Positions 42,647 through 50,867 of a DNA stretch of 64,000 nucleotides are shown one piece after another; within the stretch, counting starts at the first letter, position 1, and each line of letters opens with the position of its first letter. Source of the DNA: CAVRGQ01 sp963720785 (GTDB taxonomy: Bacteria > Actinomycetota > Acidimicrobiia > IMCC26256 > DASPTH01); assembly GCA_963720785.1 (NCBI GenBank), contig CAVRGQ010000008.1, forward strand, positions 558,001-622,000, in the 5' to 3' direction. Both the position numbers and the translations under genes were made by a program. The notes beneath the pieces were generated by a model that had not been told where the DNA came from, made no database searches, and saw only the letters and a program-made list of their open reading frames with translations.

Positions 42647-43455
42647 TGGGCGAGCTTGTCGACCAGGACGCCGGGTGCGTGCACCGGTGAGAGGTTGTCC
42701 TGCAGGTAGCCGGGCGCCTCGGTGGTGTCGATGAACCAGCCCGTGGGGCACATCGTGAGGATCTCGACGAACGAGAACCCCTTGCCCGCCACCTGGGTCT
42801 CGAACGCGCGCTGGATCATCTTCTTCGTGCGGGCGACGTTGCCCGCGTTGTTCACCGCGCACCGCGCCACGAAGGCTGCGCCCTCGAGCTGCGCGATCAG
42901 GTTGGAGATGAGGATCGGGTACCCGTCGCGCTCGGCCTGGCGACCGTCGAGGGTGTTCTTGGTGCGCTGACCGAGCACCGTGGTCGCGGTCACGTGGCCG
43001 CCGGTCTCACCGAACACGCCGTTGTTCAGCAGGATGCAGGTGACGTTCTCGCCGCGCGCCGCCGTGTGCAGCACCTCCTGCAGCCCTTCGTTCACCATGT
43101 CGCCGTCGCCCTGGACGGTGAACACGAACGTGTCGGGCTTGGCCCGCTTCACGCCGGTGGCCAGCGACGGGGCGCGCCCGTGCAGCGCCTGCAGCACCTC
43201 GACGTCGAGGTTGTTGGAGTAAGCGGTGTAGCAGCCGATGCCGAACACCACGATCGTCCTGGTGACGAGGTCGAGCTCCTCGACCACCTCCATCGCCGAG
43301 CGCATCGCGATCGGCTCGCCGCACCCGGGGCACAGGTGGTGCTCGCCGAAGTCGATCAGCGTGGGCGTGAAGTCGTCGACGAGCTTCGCCGGGGTCGTCG
43401 GTGGGACGCTCGTGGGGATGGTGGGGTGACCCTCGACCTCGAAGAGCTGCGTCAT
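42643..43455 (-). CDS. 2-oxoacid:ferredoxin oxidoreductase, beta (TPP-binding) subunit
   Basis: A 270-residue thiamine-diphosphate subunit. HHLCPGCGEPIAM and GIGCYTAYS supply cysteines for a [4Fe-4S] cluster. VQGDGDMVNEGLQEVLHTAARG with ILLNNGVFGETGGH is the TPP/Mg motif (G-D-G-D...N). The match is best to VorA/KorB-type beta subunits for branched or 2-oxoglutarate-like acids; the substrate pocket cannot be read. ATG 43455 overlaps the alpha-subunit stop, and the next gene follows with the same 4-nt overlap. Acts in the cytoplasm in a complex with alpha, gamma and ferredoxin subunits, converting a 2-oxoacid plus CoA to acyl-CoA, CO2 and reduced ferredoxin. Confidence 0.9.
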   Translation of the reverse strand: MTQLFEVEGHPTIPTSVPPTTPAKLVDDFTPTLIDFGEHHLCPGCGEPIAMRSAMEVVEELDLVTRTIVVFGIGCYTAYSNNLDVEVLQALHGRAPSLATGVKRAKPDTFVFTVQGDGDMVNEGLQEVLHTAARGENVTCILLNNGVFGETGGHVTATTVLGQRTKNTLDGRQAERDGYPILISNLIAQLEGAAFVARCAVNNAGNVARTKKMIQRAFETQVAGKGFSFVEILTMCPTGWFIDTTEAPGYLQDNLSPVHAPGVLVDKLAQ

Positions 43456-44552
43456 GGAGTTGCCACCTTCTCGCCGTTGACGCGCCCGAGCACGCCGCGG
43501 ATGCGGTCCTTCATCTTGTTGACGTCGAGATCCGGCGCGATGCCGAAGCCCGACTCGTCGTAGCTCGGCCCGCCGATGAACTCGGTGGGCACGCTCCCGA
43601 GGAGCGCGAGGCGCACGTCGTCGTACATCTGCCCGGTGTTCACCTCGTAAACCGCGACGCACTTCGCCCCCGCGGCGGCCTGGCGCACCGCGTCGTCGGG
43701 AAAGGGCAGGAGCGTGACCGGCCGCACGTAGCCGACCCGCTCGCCCTCGGCGCGCAGGCCCTCCACCGCGGCGCGCACGTAGCGACCCGGCGTGCCGTAG
43801 GCGACGACGACCACGTCGGCGTCGTCGGTGTGCCCCGACTCGGCGCGCGGCTCGATCGCCGCGAGCATCTCGGCGATGCGTTGCGCGTGGTCCACGTACA
43901 CCTGGCCGAGGTCGTAGCCCGCCATGTCGCGACGCTTGGTCTGGCTGAGCGACGACAACAGCTTGGCCTTCCCGGTGCCGCCGCTCGAGCCGTCGAGGGC
44001 CCAGTCGGCGGGCGGGAGCGGGCCGAAGTCGATCGGCTCGACGGTGACCGACTGCATCGTGTCCGCGAGGTAGTAGTCGCCCATCACCAACACCGGGTTG
44101 CGCCAGAGGAAGGCGAGGTGGAAGGCGAGCTGCACGAGCTCGGACGCCTCGTTGGCGTCGGCCGGGGCGAGCACCACGTGGCGGTAGTCGCCGTGGCCGC
44201 CACCGCGCGTGGCCTGGAAGTAGTCGCCCTGGGCCCGGGCCATGTTGAGCAGCACGAGCGGCACCCGCCCGTACGACAACTCGGCGAACGACTCCTGCAT
44301 GAGTGCGAGCCCCTGGCCGGTGGACCCCGTCGCCGCGGGCGTGCCGGTGGCCGCGGCGCCCCAGGCCATGCCCACGGCTTCGAGCTCGCTCTCGGCGTTG
44401 ATGCACACGCCACCGACGGGTGGCAGGCGCTTGGCCATGTGCTCGAGGACCTCGGTGAACGGCGTCATCGGGTACCCGGCGAAGAACCGGCACCCGGCCG
44501 CCACCATCGCCGCGGCGAGCGCCTCCGAGCCCTCCATCAATTCGGCACTCAC
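43452..44552 (-). CDS. 2-oxoacid:ferredoxin oxidoreductase, alpha subunit
   Basis: A 366-residue alpha subunit. EGSEALAAAMVAAGCRFFAGYPMTPFTEVLEHMA is the GYPxTP pyrimidine-binding domain signature; ESELEAVGMAWGAAATGTPAATGSTGQGLALM lines the TPP-binding interface. The transketolase C-terminal domain (VVVVAYGTPGRYVRAAVEGLR) follows. These are VorB/KorA-type features. GTG 44552 overlaps the ferredoxin stop by GTGA. With the beta, gamma and ferredoxin subunits it should form the complete four-subunit complex. Confidence 0.9.
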   Translation of the reverse strand: MSAELMEGSEALAAAMVAAGCRFFAGYPMTPFTEVLEHMAKRLPPVGGVCINAESELEAVGMAWGAAATGTPAATGSTGQGLALMQESFAELSYGRVPLVLLNMARAQGDYFQATRGGGHGDYRHVVLAPADANEASELVQLAFHLAFLWRNPVLVMGDYYLADTMQSVTVEPIDFGPLPPADWALDGSSGGTGKAKLLSSLSQTKRRDMAGYDLGQVYVDHAQRIAEMLAAIEPRAESGHTDDADVVVVAYGTPGRYVRAAVEGLRAEGERVGYVRPVTLLPFPDDAVRQAAAGAKCVAVYEVNTGQMYDDVRLALLGSVPTEFIGGPSYDESGFGIAPDLDVNKMKDRIRGVLGRVNGEKVATP

Positions 44553-44842
44553 GACGCGCCTCCTTCACCGACGGCGACCTCGATCTCGATCTCGATCGGT
44601 GCGTCGTAGCGGTACACCTGGAACACGAAGTCGGGGCAGATCTGCGAGCACGCCTTGCACGCGGTGCACCCGGCGAGCAGCAGTGGGTAGCGGTACCCGC
44701 GCGAGTTCGTGAGGTGCTGGGTCATCACCAGCACGTTGGGCTTGCACGCGTCGATGCACAGGTCGCAGCCCTTACAGGCGTCGACGTCGATGACGACGGT
44801 GCCGCGGGTCAAGACGCCGCCCCCGATCTTGTCGGCGCTCAT
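44549..44842 (-). CDS. 4Fe-4S ferredoxin-type subunit of the oxidoreductase
   Basis: A 97-residue iron-sulfur protein with two cluster-binding motifs: ACKGCDLCIDACKP and GCTACKACSQICPDF, each C-x2-C-x2-C-x3-C. It is the delta subunit that carries electrons out of the 2-oxoacid oxidoreductase. The start overlaps the gamma stop and the end overlaps the alpha start (4 nt each), so stoichiometric translation is expected. The acidic C-terminus (APIEIEIEVAVGEGG) extends slightly beyond the cluster domain. Confidence 0.92.
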   Translation of the reverse strand: MSADKIGGGVLTRGTVVIDVDACKGCDLCIDACKPNVLVMTQHLTNSRGYRYPLLLAGCTACKACSQICPDFVFQVYRYDAPIEIEIEVAVGEGGAS

Positions 44843-45429
44843 ACGTGCACCTCACTCGCCCACGCGTCGGCCAGTTGCTCGCCCGGGCGATCCCAACCGG
44901 CGCGCAGCGCGGCCTGGTTGAGCTCGATGTGCTTCACCCGGTACGGCGGCAGTGCTTCGGCCACCGCAGCCACCAGCGCGTCGATGCCGACCAGCCCGGT
45001 GGCCCGCGCGTACACGCCGGTGATGATCATCGAGCCGACCAGCACGTTGCCGAGGTCGACGGCGAGGTCCATCGCGGGCACGTCGACGACGGTCCACGCA
45101 TCCCGGTCGAGCGCGTGGTCGCCCGCGTCCTCGTACACCGACGAGTTCACGAACACCAGGCTCCCCGGCCGGAGCTTCGACCGGGTGGGCTCGGAGTAGT
45201 CGTGGTGCATCAGCACCGCCGACCACGCGTCCCCCACTGTGGGCGGTGCGGCGATGGGGCCGTCGGCGATCACGAGGTTGGTCTCCGTGTTGCCGCCGCG
45301 CATCATCCCGCCGTAGCTCCCGAAGAGCTGCACCTGACGACCCTCGGCGATCGCCGCCCGCGCCACCACCGTGGTCGCGAGCTGCACCCCCTGGCCGCCG
45401 ATGCCGGACATCAGCAATTCCCGTTCCAT
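44839..45429 (-). CDS. 2-oxoacid:ferredoxin oxidoreductase, gamma subunit
   Basis: A 196-residue gamma subunit. ELLMSGIGGQGVQLATTVVARAAIAEGRQVQLFGSYGGMMRGGNTETNLVIAD is the classical gamma signature (GIGGQG and the SYG...RGG pattern). It is the first gene of the operon gamma-delta-alpha-beta-dehydrogenase. ATG 45429 lies about six bases downstream of a -10 hexamer, so the transcript is probably leaderless. The gene order with the ferredoxin subunit second is unusual but seen in Vor-type operons. Confidence 0.9.
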   Translation of the reverse strand: MERELLMSGIGGQGVQLATTVVARAAIAEGRQVQLFGSYGGMMRGGNTETNLVIADGPIAAPPTVGDAWSAVLMHHDYSEPTRSKLRPGSLVFVNSSVYEDAGDHALDRDAWTVVDVPAMDLAVDLGNVLVGSMIITGVYARATGLVGIDALVAAVAEALPPYRVKHIELNQAALRAGWDRPGEQLADAWASEVHV

Positions 45430-45435
45430 CCCCGG

Positions 45436-45476
45436 AGTGTAGGAACAGCTGTTCTCCCTGTCAAAAACCGTGTTTT
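45436..45476 (-). promoter_or_regulatory. Consensus sigma-70-type promoter with palindromic operator in its spacer
   Basis: On the minus strand: TTGACA (45464-45459), a 17-nt spacer, TACACT (45441-45436), then ATG at 45429. The spacer contains the perfect 12-bp palindrome GAACAGCTGTTC (45443-45454). Just upstream of the -35 box, AAAAC-CGT-GTTTT (45464-45476) is another inverted repeat; its 11-mer AAAACCGTGTT also occurs, reversed, in the TetR/ligase divergon (47048-47058). Repression by the nearby TetR protein is a reasonable inference. The transcript is likely leaderless. Confidence 0.65.
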
Positions 45477-45492
45477 CCCCACCCGTTCGACG

Positions 45493-45539
45493 AACCGGCG
45501 TCAATCGAAGCCCACTATGGGCAGGGATTGACGCCGGTT
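45493..45539. terminator. Long perfect stem-loop after the ligase gene
   Basis: AACCGGCGTCAATC (45493-45506) pairs perfectly with GATTGACGCCGGTT (45526-45539): a 14-bp stem and 19-nt loop. It lies 15 bp after the ligase stop at 45555 and upstream of the oxidoreductase promoter, isolating the two units. No U-tract, so an intrinsic terminator of the high-GC type is likely. Its GCGTCA core recalls the dispersed element at 19261/41626, but is not a copy. Confidence 0.6.
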
Positions 45540-45554
45540 GGGGAGGGTGCGGCG

Positions 45555-47021
45555 TTAGGGGGTGAGTTGCTCGACGAGGAGGCGGCGCTGCACCTGCTTG
45601 GTGGCTGCGGTGCGGGGGATCTCGTCGACCACCGCGACGCGGCGGGGGTGCTTGAAGCGGGCGAGGCGCTCCCCCACGTGGGCGCGCAGGTCGTCGACGG
45701 TGGGGGCGTCGGCGCCGGGCACGAGCACCACGACGGCGCACACGATCTCGCCCCACTGCTCATCGGGCAGGCCGACCACGGCGACGTCGGCGATCGCGGG
45801 GTGCCCGGCGAGCACCAACTCCACCTCCGGTGGGGTGACCGACTCGCCCCCGGTGCGGATCACGTCGCGGGCCCGGCCGACCACCGCCACGTAGCCCTCG
45901 TCGTCGACGTCGACGAGGTCGCCGGTTCGGTACCAGCCGTCGACGAACGCGTCGGCGGTGGCCTCGGCGTTCTCGAAGTAGCCGTCGCACAACATCGGGC
46001 CGCGGCAGAGGAGCTCACCCGCGTCCGACAGGCGGATCTCCGCGAGCGGACCGGGCACGCCCACGCTGCCGGGCTTGCGCTCCACGTCGACGGGATCGAG
46101 CGTGGTGACGGTGCCGGCCTCGGTGGAGCCGTAGAAGATGCGGATCTGCCCGCTCGGGATCGCCGCGGAGATCGCGCGCAGCAGCTCGATCGGCGTGGCC
46201 GACGTGGCCGACTCGGTGAGCCGCAACGAGCTCACGTCGCGCGCCTGTCCCTCCGGCGACGCGAGGTGGTCGAGGATGCGCCGCCAGATGCCCGGGATGC
46301 AGTGCAGCCGGTAGGCCCGGTGCCGCTCGATCGCCGCGCAGATCTCGACCGGATCGGGCGCCGTGAACACCACGAGCTCCACCGCGTGCCACGCCTGCAG
46401 GCCGAGGGTCCACCCCGCCATGTGGAACAGCGGGAACGGGCACACGGTGGGCCCGCGCGTCACGCCGAGTGCACCCGGGTACGAGCGCAGCATGTTGGCG
46501 CGATGCGACAGCACCACCCCCTTGGGCCGGCCGGTGCTGCCACTCGTGAAGAACAACACGTGAGGGTCGGTCTCGCGCAGCGCCGGTTCGCCGACCGGTG
46601 AGTCGTCGTCGCCCTCACCGAGCCCGGCGGTGACCACCGCGCCGATGCCGGCCTCCGCCGCGATCCGCGCGCCGTCGTCGGCGCGCGCAGCATCGGTGGC
46701 GAGCAGTGCGGGCCGGGCGGTCACCAGCATGTCGGCCGCCTCGTCGGCGTTGAGCATCGCGCCGATCGGCGCGAACACCGCGCCCAGCTTGGCCAACGCG
46801 ACGAACAACGGCAGCGTGTCGAGGCTGGTCGCGCTCCACACCACCACCCGGTCACCATGCCCGAGGCCGCGGCGGCGCAGGGAGTGCGCGACCCGATTGG
46901 CGCGCCGATCCAGCTCGCCGTAGGTGAGGACGTCGTCGCCCACCATCGCGGCAGGACGCGTCGGCGCCGCGCGCCCCGAGTTCGCGAACATCTCACCGAT
47001 CAGAAGCTGCGTACCCCCCAT
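45555..47021 (-). CDS. Acyl-CoA synthetase, AMP-forming
   Basis: A 488-residue acid:CoA ligase, intact. P-loop FFTSGSTGRPKGVVLSHR, FPLFHMAGWTLGLQAWHAVELVVF, TESATSATPIELLRAI, RIFYGSTEAGTVTTLD, WYRTGDLVDVDDEGYVAVVGRARDVI, GGESVTPPEVELVLAGHP and a catalytic-lysine segment TAATKQVQRRLLVEQL, where the typical G-K is T-K. It is divergent from the TetR gene, which probably regulates it. ATG 47021 is about eight bases from a TACGGT box (leaderless). It probably activates an acid feeding the same pathway as the downstream oxidoreductase operon. Confidence 0.85.
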   Translation of the reverse strand: MGGTQLLIGEMFANSGRAAPTRPAAMVGDDVLTYGELDRRANRVAHSLRRRGLGHGDRVVVWSATSLDTLPLFVALAKLGAVFAPIGAMLNADEAADMLVTARPALLATDAARADDGARIAAEAGIGAVVTAGLGEGDDDSPVGEPALRETDPHVLFFTSGSTGRPKGVVLSHRANMLRSYPGALGVTRGPTVCPFPLFHMAGWTLGLQAWHAVELVVFTAPDPVEICAAIERHRAYRLHCIPGIWRRILDHLASPEGQARDVSSLRLTESATSATPIELLRAISAAIPSGQIRIFYGSTEAGTVTTLDPVDVERKPGSVGVPGPLAEIRLSDAGELLCRGPMLCDGYFENAEATADAFVDGWYRTGDLVDVDDEGYVAVVGRARDVIRTGGESVTPPEVELVLAGHPAIADVAVVGLPDEQWGEIVCAVVVLVPGADAPTVDDLRAHVGERLARFKHPRRVAVVDEIPRTAATKQVQRRLLVEQLTP

Positions 47022-47029
47022 GGCGCAGT

Positions 47030-47058
47030 ACCGTATTCCATTCCCGGAACACGGTTTT
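47030..47058. promoter_or_regulatory. TetR-type operator between the ligase and tetR genes
   Basis: ACCGTATTCC (47030-47039) and GGAACACGGT (47046-47055) form a 10-bp inverted repeat with one mismatch and a six-base centre, spanning the divergent promoter (ligase ATG 47021, tetR ATG 47063). The half-site ACCGTGTTCC recurs in variant form, ACCGTGTTTTCC, at 45467 upstream of the oxidoreductase operon, within the shared 11-mer AAAACCGTGTT. Autoregulation and control of both flanking units is inferred. Confidence 0.6.
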
Positions 47059-47062
47059 CGCC

Positions 47063-47758
47063 ATGAGCTCCCGCACCCCCGCCGCCTCCACTCCTGCGCC
47101 CGGCCCGACCGCCGACCCCACGACGAGCCCCTCGCTCGTCGAGCGCGCGGTGCGCCGCGGGTTCTCCGACCGCTACGCCGCCGCCGAGGAGGACGTCGCC
47201 CGCATCATCGACGCGACCTACCGGGTGATGGAGCACACCGGCACCATCGACCCGAAGGTGCGCGACATCCTCGTGGAGGCGGGCTTCTCGAGCCCCACCT
47301 TCTACCGGCACTTCGCGTCGAAGGACGAGCTCCTCCTCGTGATCCTCGACGACGGTCGCCGGCAGCTCACCGACTACCTCACCCACCGGATGGCGAAGGC
47401 CGCCGATGGGCGCGGTCGGGTGCGGGCGTGGATCGACGGCGTGATGGCCCAGGCCACCAATGCGGCGGCGGCGGCCCGCACGCGTCCGTTCGTCGCCAAC
47501 ACCGGCCGCATCGCCGAACAGTTCCCCGAGGAGCACGCGGCATCACTCCGCGGCGCGCTCGAGCTCCTGACGGCGGCGATCACCGAGAGTGCGGCCGACG
47601 GCACACTCGCCCCCGCCGACGTCGAGCGCGACGCGCAAGCAGTGAACGACCTCGTCTTCGCGACCATGGAGCGGCACGTGCTCGCGAGCACGCGTCCCGC
47701 CGCGGCCGAGCTGCGCGCCCTCGGCGCGTTCTGCGAACGGGCGTTGGGCGTCGTCTAG
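47063..47758 (+). CDS. TetR family transcriptional regulator
   Basis: A 231-residue regulator. After a proline/alanine/threonine-rich leader of about 35 residues comes the DNA-binding domain: EEDVARIIDATYRVMEHTGTIDPKVRDILVEAGFSSPTFYRHFASKDELLLVIL, with the TetR helix-turn-helix ending TFYRHFASKDEL. The ligand-binding domain follows. Divergent from the AMP-ligase with an operator-like repeat between them, and the same half-site occurs at the oxidoreductase promoter. It likely responds to an acyl-CoA or 2-oxoacid and controls this local catabolic set. Confidence 0.92.
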   Translation: MSSRTPAASTPAPGPTADPTTSPSLVERAVRRGFSDRYAAAEEDVARIIDATYRVMEHTGTIDPKVRDILVEAGFSSPTFYRHFASKDELLLVILDDGRRQLTDYLTHRMAKAADGRGRVRAWIDGVMAQATNAAAAARTRPFVANTGRIAEQFPEEHAASLRGALELLTAAITESAADGTLAPADVERDAQAVNDLVFATMERHVLASTRPAAAELRALGAFCERALGVV

Positions 47759-47794
47759 GTCAGACGACAGGCGCAGTTCGGGACGAACCAGCCG

Positions 47795-50176
47795 TCAGAC
47801 GGGAGGCGTCGTCTCCAGCACGCCTGCCGCGAGCAGCCGGTCGACCTCCGCGTCGTCGAGGCCGAGCAGTTCCGTGGCGATCGCGCGGGTGTGCTCGCCC
47901 ACCATCGGCGCGGGCCGGATGTCGGGCCCCACCATCAGGTCACCGACGAACGCCGCGCCCTCCAGGTCGATGCGCCCGATGCCGGGCTGGTCGATGTTCG
48001 TGGCGAACGCCCGCGCGACGTACTGCGGGTCGGTGGTCATCGCCTGACCGTTGATCAACGGCACCGACGGCACGCCGTGCTCCTGGCACGCCGCGGCGAC
48101 CTGCGCGGGCGCGAGCCCGGCCGTCCACTCCCCGACCGCAGCATCGAGCTCCGGGGCCCGCGCCCGACGAGCGTCACCCGACGCCAACGCGGCGTCGGCC
48201 GCCCACGCGGGGGCGCCCATCGCGGCCACCAACCCCTGCCAGTCGGCGTCGTCGCGGCACGTGATCGCCACCCACTGCTCCTCGCCCGCGCACCGGTACA
48301 TGCCCCACGGCGCACCCTGCTCGCTGGCGTTGCCGAGCGGCACCACCGAGCCGGCCTCCACACTCTCGGCGGCCAGCAGGTCGGCGAGGGTGTTGACCAC
48401 GGCCTCCACCTGCGCGACCTCCACGTGCGCACCCTGGAGCACGCCGCGCTCCCGGCCCACCAATGTGGCGAGCGTGCCGACGGCGCAGAGACACCCGGCA
48501 ACGTGGTCGGGGAAGATCGACACCGAACCCGCGGGGTCGTCACGATCCGCGTAGTTCCACAGGTGCAGCAGACCGCCGGGCGGCTGGGTGCTGGGGCCGT
48601 ATCCCCGCCACCACGACCACGCGCCGTGCGAACCCATCAGCTGGCTCGAGGCCATCGCGATACGCGGGTTCACCGCGGAGAGGTCGTCGTAGCCGATGCC
48701 GAGCTTGTCCATCGTGCCGGTGGAGTTGTTCTCGATCACCACGTCCGACTGCTTCACCAACTCGAACAGCAACTCACGACCCTCCGGCGTCTTCGCGTTG
48801 GCGCCGAGCGCGCGCTTCGATCGGCTCGACGAGCAGAACGACGGATTCATCTCGCCGCCGAGCACGATGCGGATGAAGTCGGGGTAGGTGCGCGACTCGA
48901 TCTTGATGACGTCGGCGCCGTACTCCGCGAAGCGACGGCCGGCCTCGACCCCCACGCCGCCGTGCCCGAAGTCCATGACCCGCAGCCCCGCGAGCGGTGG
49001 TGCCGCCGGCGGACGCGTCGCCGGCGCAGCCCGCCGTTCGCCCAACGCGGCGAACACCGTGTCGGTGTGCTCGCCCACCGCGGGCGGCGGCGTGCTCGGA
49101 CCGGCGCGGCGGCCGTCGAGCTCGAAGAAGCCGCTCGCGACCTTCGCCACGACCCCGTCGGCCAACGCGAGCTCGCGGAACGAATCGCGCGACGTGAGAT
49201 GCTCGTTCACCAGGATGTCGGAGGGCTTCGACGCGGGTGTGCACACGATGCCGCGCTGCTGCGCCTCGAGCGACACCTCGTCCATCGTCATCGTGGCGAA
49301 CAGCGCTTCGTAGAGCGGGTTGAGGACCGTCGTCGCGATCTCGAACCGGCCCACGAAGCTGTCGAACATCGGGTCCTGCAGGTAGTCGGGTTCGCCGAGC
49401 CACGCGCGCATCGCCTGCCACTGCCGGGGGCTGAGCACCACGAGGCGCACGTAGCCGTCCTTGCAGCGGAACGTGGGGTACACGGGACCGCTGCCGTTGC
49501 GGGTCTCCGCGGCCTCCATCCCTTGGTACACGCGTGCCATCACGTTGGGCATGCACCAGTCGGAGCAGGTGGCGATCGCGTGGGTGAGCGAGATGTCGAG
49601 CAGCTGCCCGGCGCCGCCGGTCTGCTCGCGCTGGAACAGCGCGGCGAGCACCGCGAACGAGCCGACGATCGAGCCGGCGTCGTCGACCACTCCGCCCGGG
49701 GTGAACAACGGCTCGCGGTCGGGCACTCCCGCCTTGAACGCGTAGCCGCCCGCGGCCGACAGCACCGCGCTCGTGGCCGACCACGACGCGTACGGACCGG
49801 TGAGCCCGAAGGGCGACACCGCGGCGACCACGAGGTGCGGGTGGGCGTCGGCGAGCTCACGGGCGTCGAGCGGCCCGAGCGACGCGCCGGGGGTGACCAG
49901 CACGTCGGTGTGCGCGAGCAGCTCGTGGAGGCGGGCGACCTCGGCCTCGTCAGCGAGGTCGAGGGCCACGCCGAGCTTCCCGGCGTTGCGGACGGCGAAC
50001 GCGAGCGACACCCCGCGCCGTACCGGTGCGACCGACCGCCCCGGTGAGCCCTCGGGCGGCTCGAGCTTCACGACCTCGGCACCGAGGTCGCCGAGCAGGC
50101 GGGAGGTGAGCTGACCGAGCTCGCGGGTCGCGTCCACGACGCGCAGCCCCGCGAGGGGGAAACTGGTTTCCGTCAT
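47795..50176 (-). CDS. Double-domain CaiB/BaiF family CoA-transferase
   Basis: A 793-residue protein with two class III CoA-transferase domains in one frame. The first (1 to about 385) has FPLAGLRVVDATRELGQLTSRLLGDLGAEVVKLE and catalytic Asp in PGGVVDDAGSIVGSFAV. The second (about 390-790) has PPLAGLRVMDFGHGGVGVEAGRRFAEYGADVIKIE, and an Asp in SIFPDHVAGCLCAV. Class III transferases move CoA between carboxylates with an aspartyl-CoA intermediate, using interlocked dimers; fused copies could be a pseudo-dimer. Both halves appear to keep the Asp. It lies convergent with tetR. Acceptor acid unknown. Confidence 0.85.
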   Translation of the reverse strand: MTETSFPLAGLRVVDATRELGQLTSRLLGDLGAEVVKLEPPEGSPGRSVAPVRRGVSLAFAVRNAGKLGVALDLADEAEVARLHELLAHTDVLVTPGASLGPLDARELADAHPHLVVAAVSPFGLTGPYASWSATSAVLSAAGGYAFKAGVPDREPLFTPGGVVDDAGSIVGSFAVLAALFQREQTGGAGQLLDISLTHAIATCSDWCMPNVMARVYQGMEAAETRNGSGPVYPTFRCKDGYVRLVVLSPRQWQAMRAWLGEPDYLQDPMFDSFVGRFEIATTVLNPLYEALFATMTMDEVSLEAQQRGIVCTPASKPSDILVNEHLTSRDSFRELALADGVVAKVASGFFELDGRRAGPSTPPPAVGEHTDTVFAALGERRAAPATRPPAAPPLAGLRVMDFGHGGVGVEAGRRFAEYGADVIKIESRTYPDFIRIVLGGEMNPSFCSSSRSKRALGANAKTPEGRELLFELVKQSDVVIENNSTGTMDKLGIGYDDLSAVNPRIAMASSQLMGSHGAWSWWRGYGPSTQPPGGLLHLWNYADRDDPAGSVSIFPDHVAGCLCAVGTLATLVGRERGVLQGAHVEVAQVEAVVNTLADLLAAESVEAGSVVPLGNASEQGAPWGMYRCAGEEQWVAITCRDDADWQGLVAAMGAPAWAADAALASGDARRARAPELDAAVGEWTAGLAPAQVAAACQEHGVPSVPLINGQAMTTDPQYVARAFATNIDQPGIGRIDLEGAAFVGDLMVGPDIRPAPMVGEHTRAIATELLGLDDAEVDRLLAAGVLETTPPV

Positions 50177-50240
50177 GGCCGCATGTTGGCACGCGGCCGG
50201 GCGACGCGCCGGATGCCGGCACGGCCGCCCGGGCGCCCGG

Positions 50241-50786
50241 CTACTTGACCAGCTTCAGGATCGGCGTGGGGTGCTCGGGCTCGGGTGCGCCCTTGGCCAC
50301 CGGCTCTATCCAGCTCGTGACCGTGCCGTCGCTGTAGGTCTGCACCGCCTTGAACACCACCTTCGACGTGTTCGACGGCAGGGTGCCCACCAGGATCGTG
50401 AACGCACCGAACTGGTCCTGGCCCACACCGGCGGCCGGATCGTTCGCGGTCCACACCACCTGGGTGACGGCCTCGGTGATCTCACCGTCGTCGGTGGTCA
50501 CCGGCTTGGCCAGCTTCGTGCTGGTGACCGTCGCCGTCCAGCCGGGGATGGTCTGCGCCCGCACGCCGAGCAACGGCGTGGTGGTCGGCAGGTCGAGCTC
50601 GAGCTTCGTGACCGTCGCCCCGCTGGTCTCCTCGTTCGGCACCGCGAGGGTGAGCAGCACGTCGGCGGCACCCTTCTTCTCCGTACCCGGGTGCACGGTG
50701 ACGTGCGCGCCCGCGGCGGCGGCGAACACCACCGAGACGGCGACGGCGACCGCCACCAGCGCCGCGAAGATCCTGCTCCTACCCAT
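50241..50786 (-). CDS. YcnI-type (DUF1775) copper-binding exported protein
   Basis: A 181-residue secreted protein with a signal peptide (MGRSRIFAALVAVAVAVSVVFAAAAGA) whose cleavage would expose an N-terminal histidine in AHVTVHPG. That His, with a nearby Glu and Trp, is the mono-histidine brace that binds Cu(II) in YcnI proteins. Strands such as LLTLAVPNEETSG, TIPGWTATV and AVTQVVWTANDP build the beta fold. It has no C-terminal membrane helix, unlike B. subtilis YcnI. No copper transporter is adjacent. ATG 50786 begins the signal peptide; the frame extends upstream without conservation. Confidence 0.82.
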   Translation of the reverse strand: MGRSRIFAALVAVAVAVSVVFAAAAGAHVTVHPGTEKKGAADVLLTLAVPNEETSGATVTKLELDLPTTTPLLGVRAQTIPGWTATVTSTKLAKPVTTDDGEITEAVTQVVWTANDPAAGVGQDQFGAFTILVGTLPSNTSKVVFKAVQTYSDGTVTSWIEPVAKGAPEPEHPTPILKLVK

Positions 50787-50867
50787 CCTGTGCTCCCTGC
50801 CTCGTCGGCCGCCTTCGTCCAGCGGCCCTGGTGGCACAGTCGACTCGCGGAGCGGAGAAGTTCCCGG

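Noticed and set aside
47891..50047. A 718-codon plus-strand frame opposite the CoA-transferase
   Set aside because: Antisense shadow; the minus-strand frame has both complete CaiB/BaiF domains.
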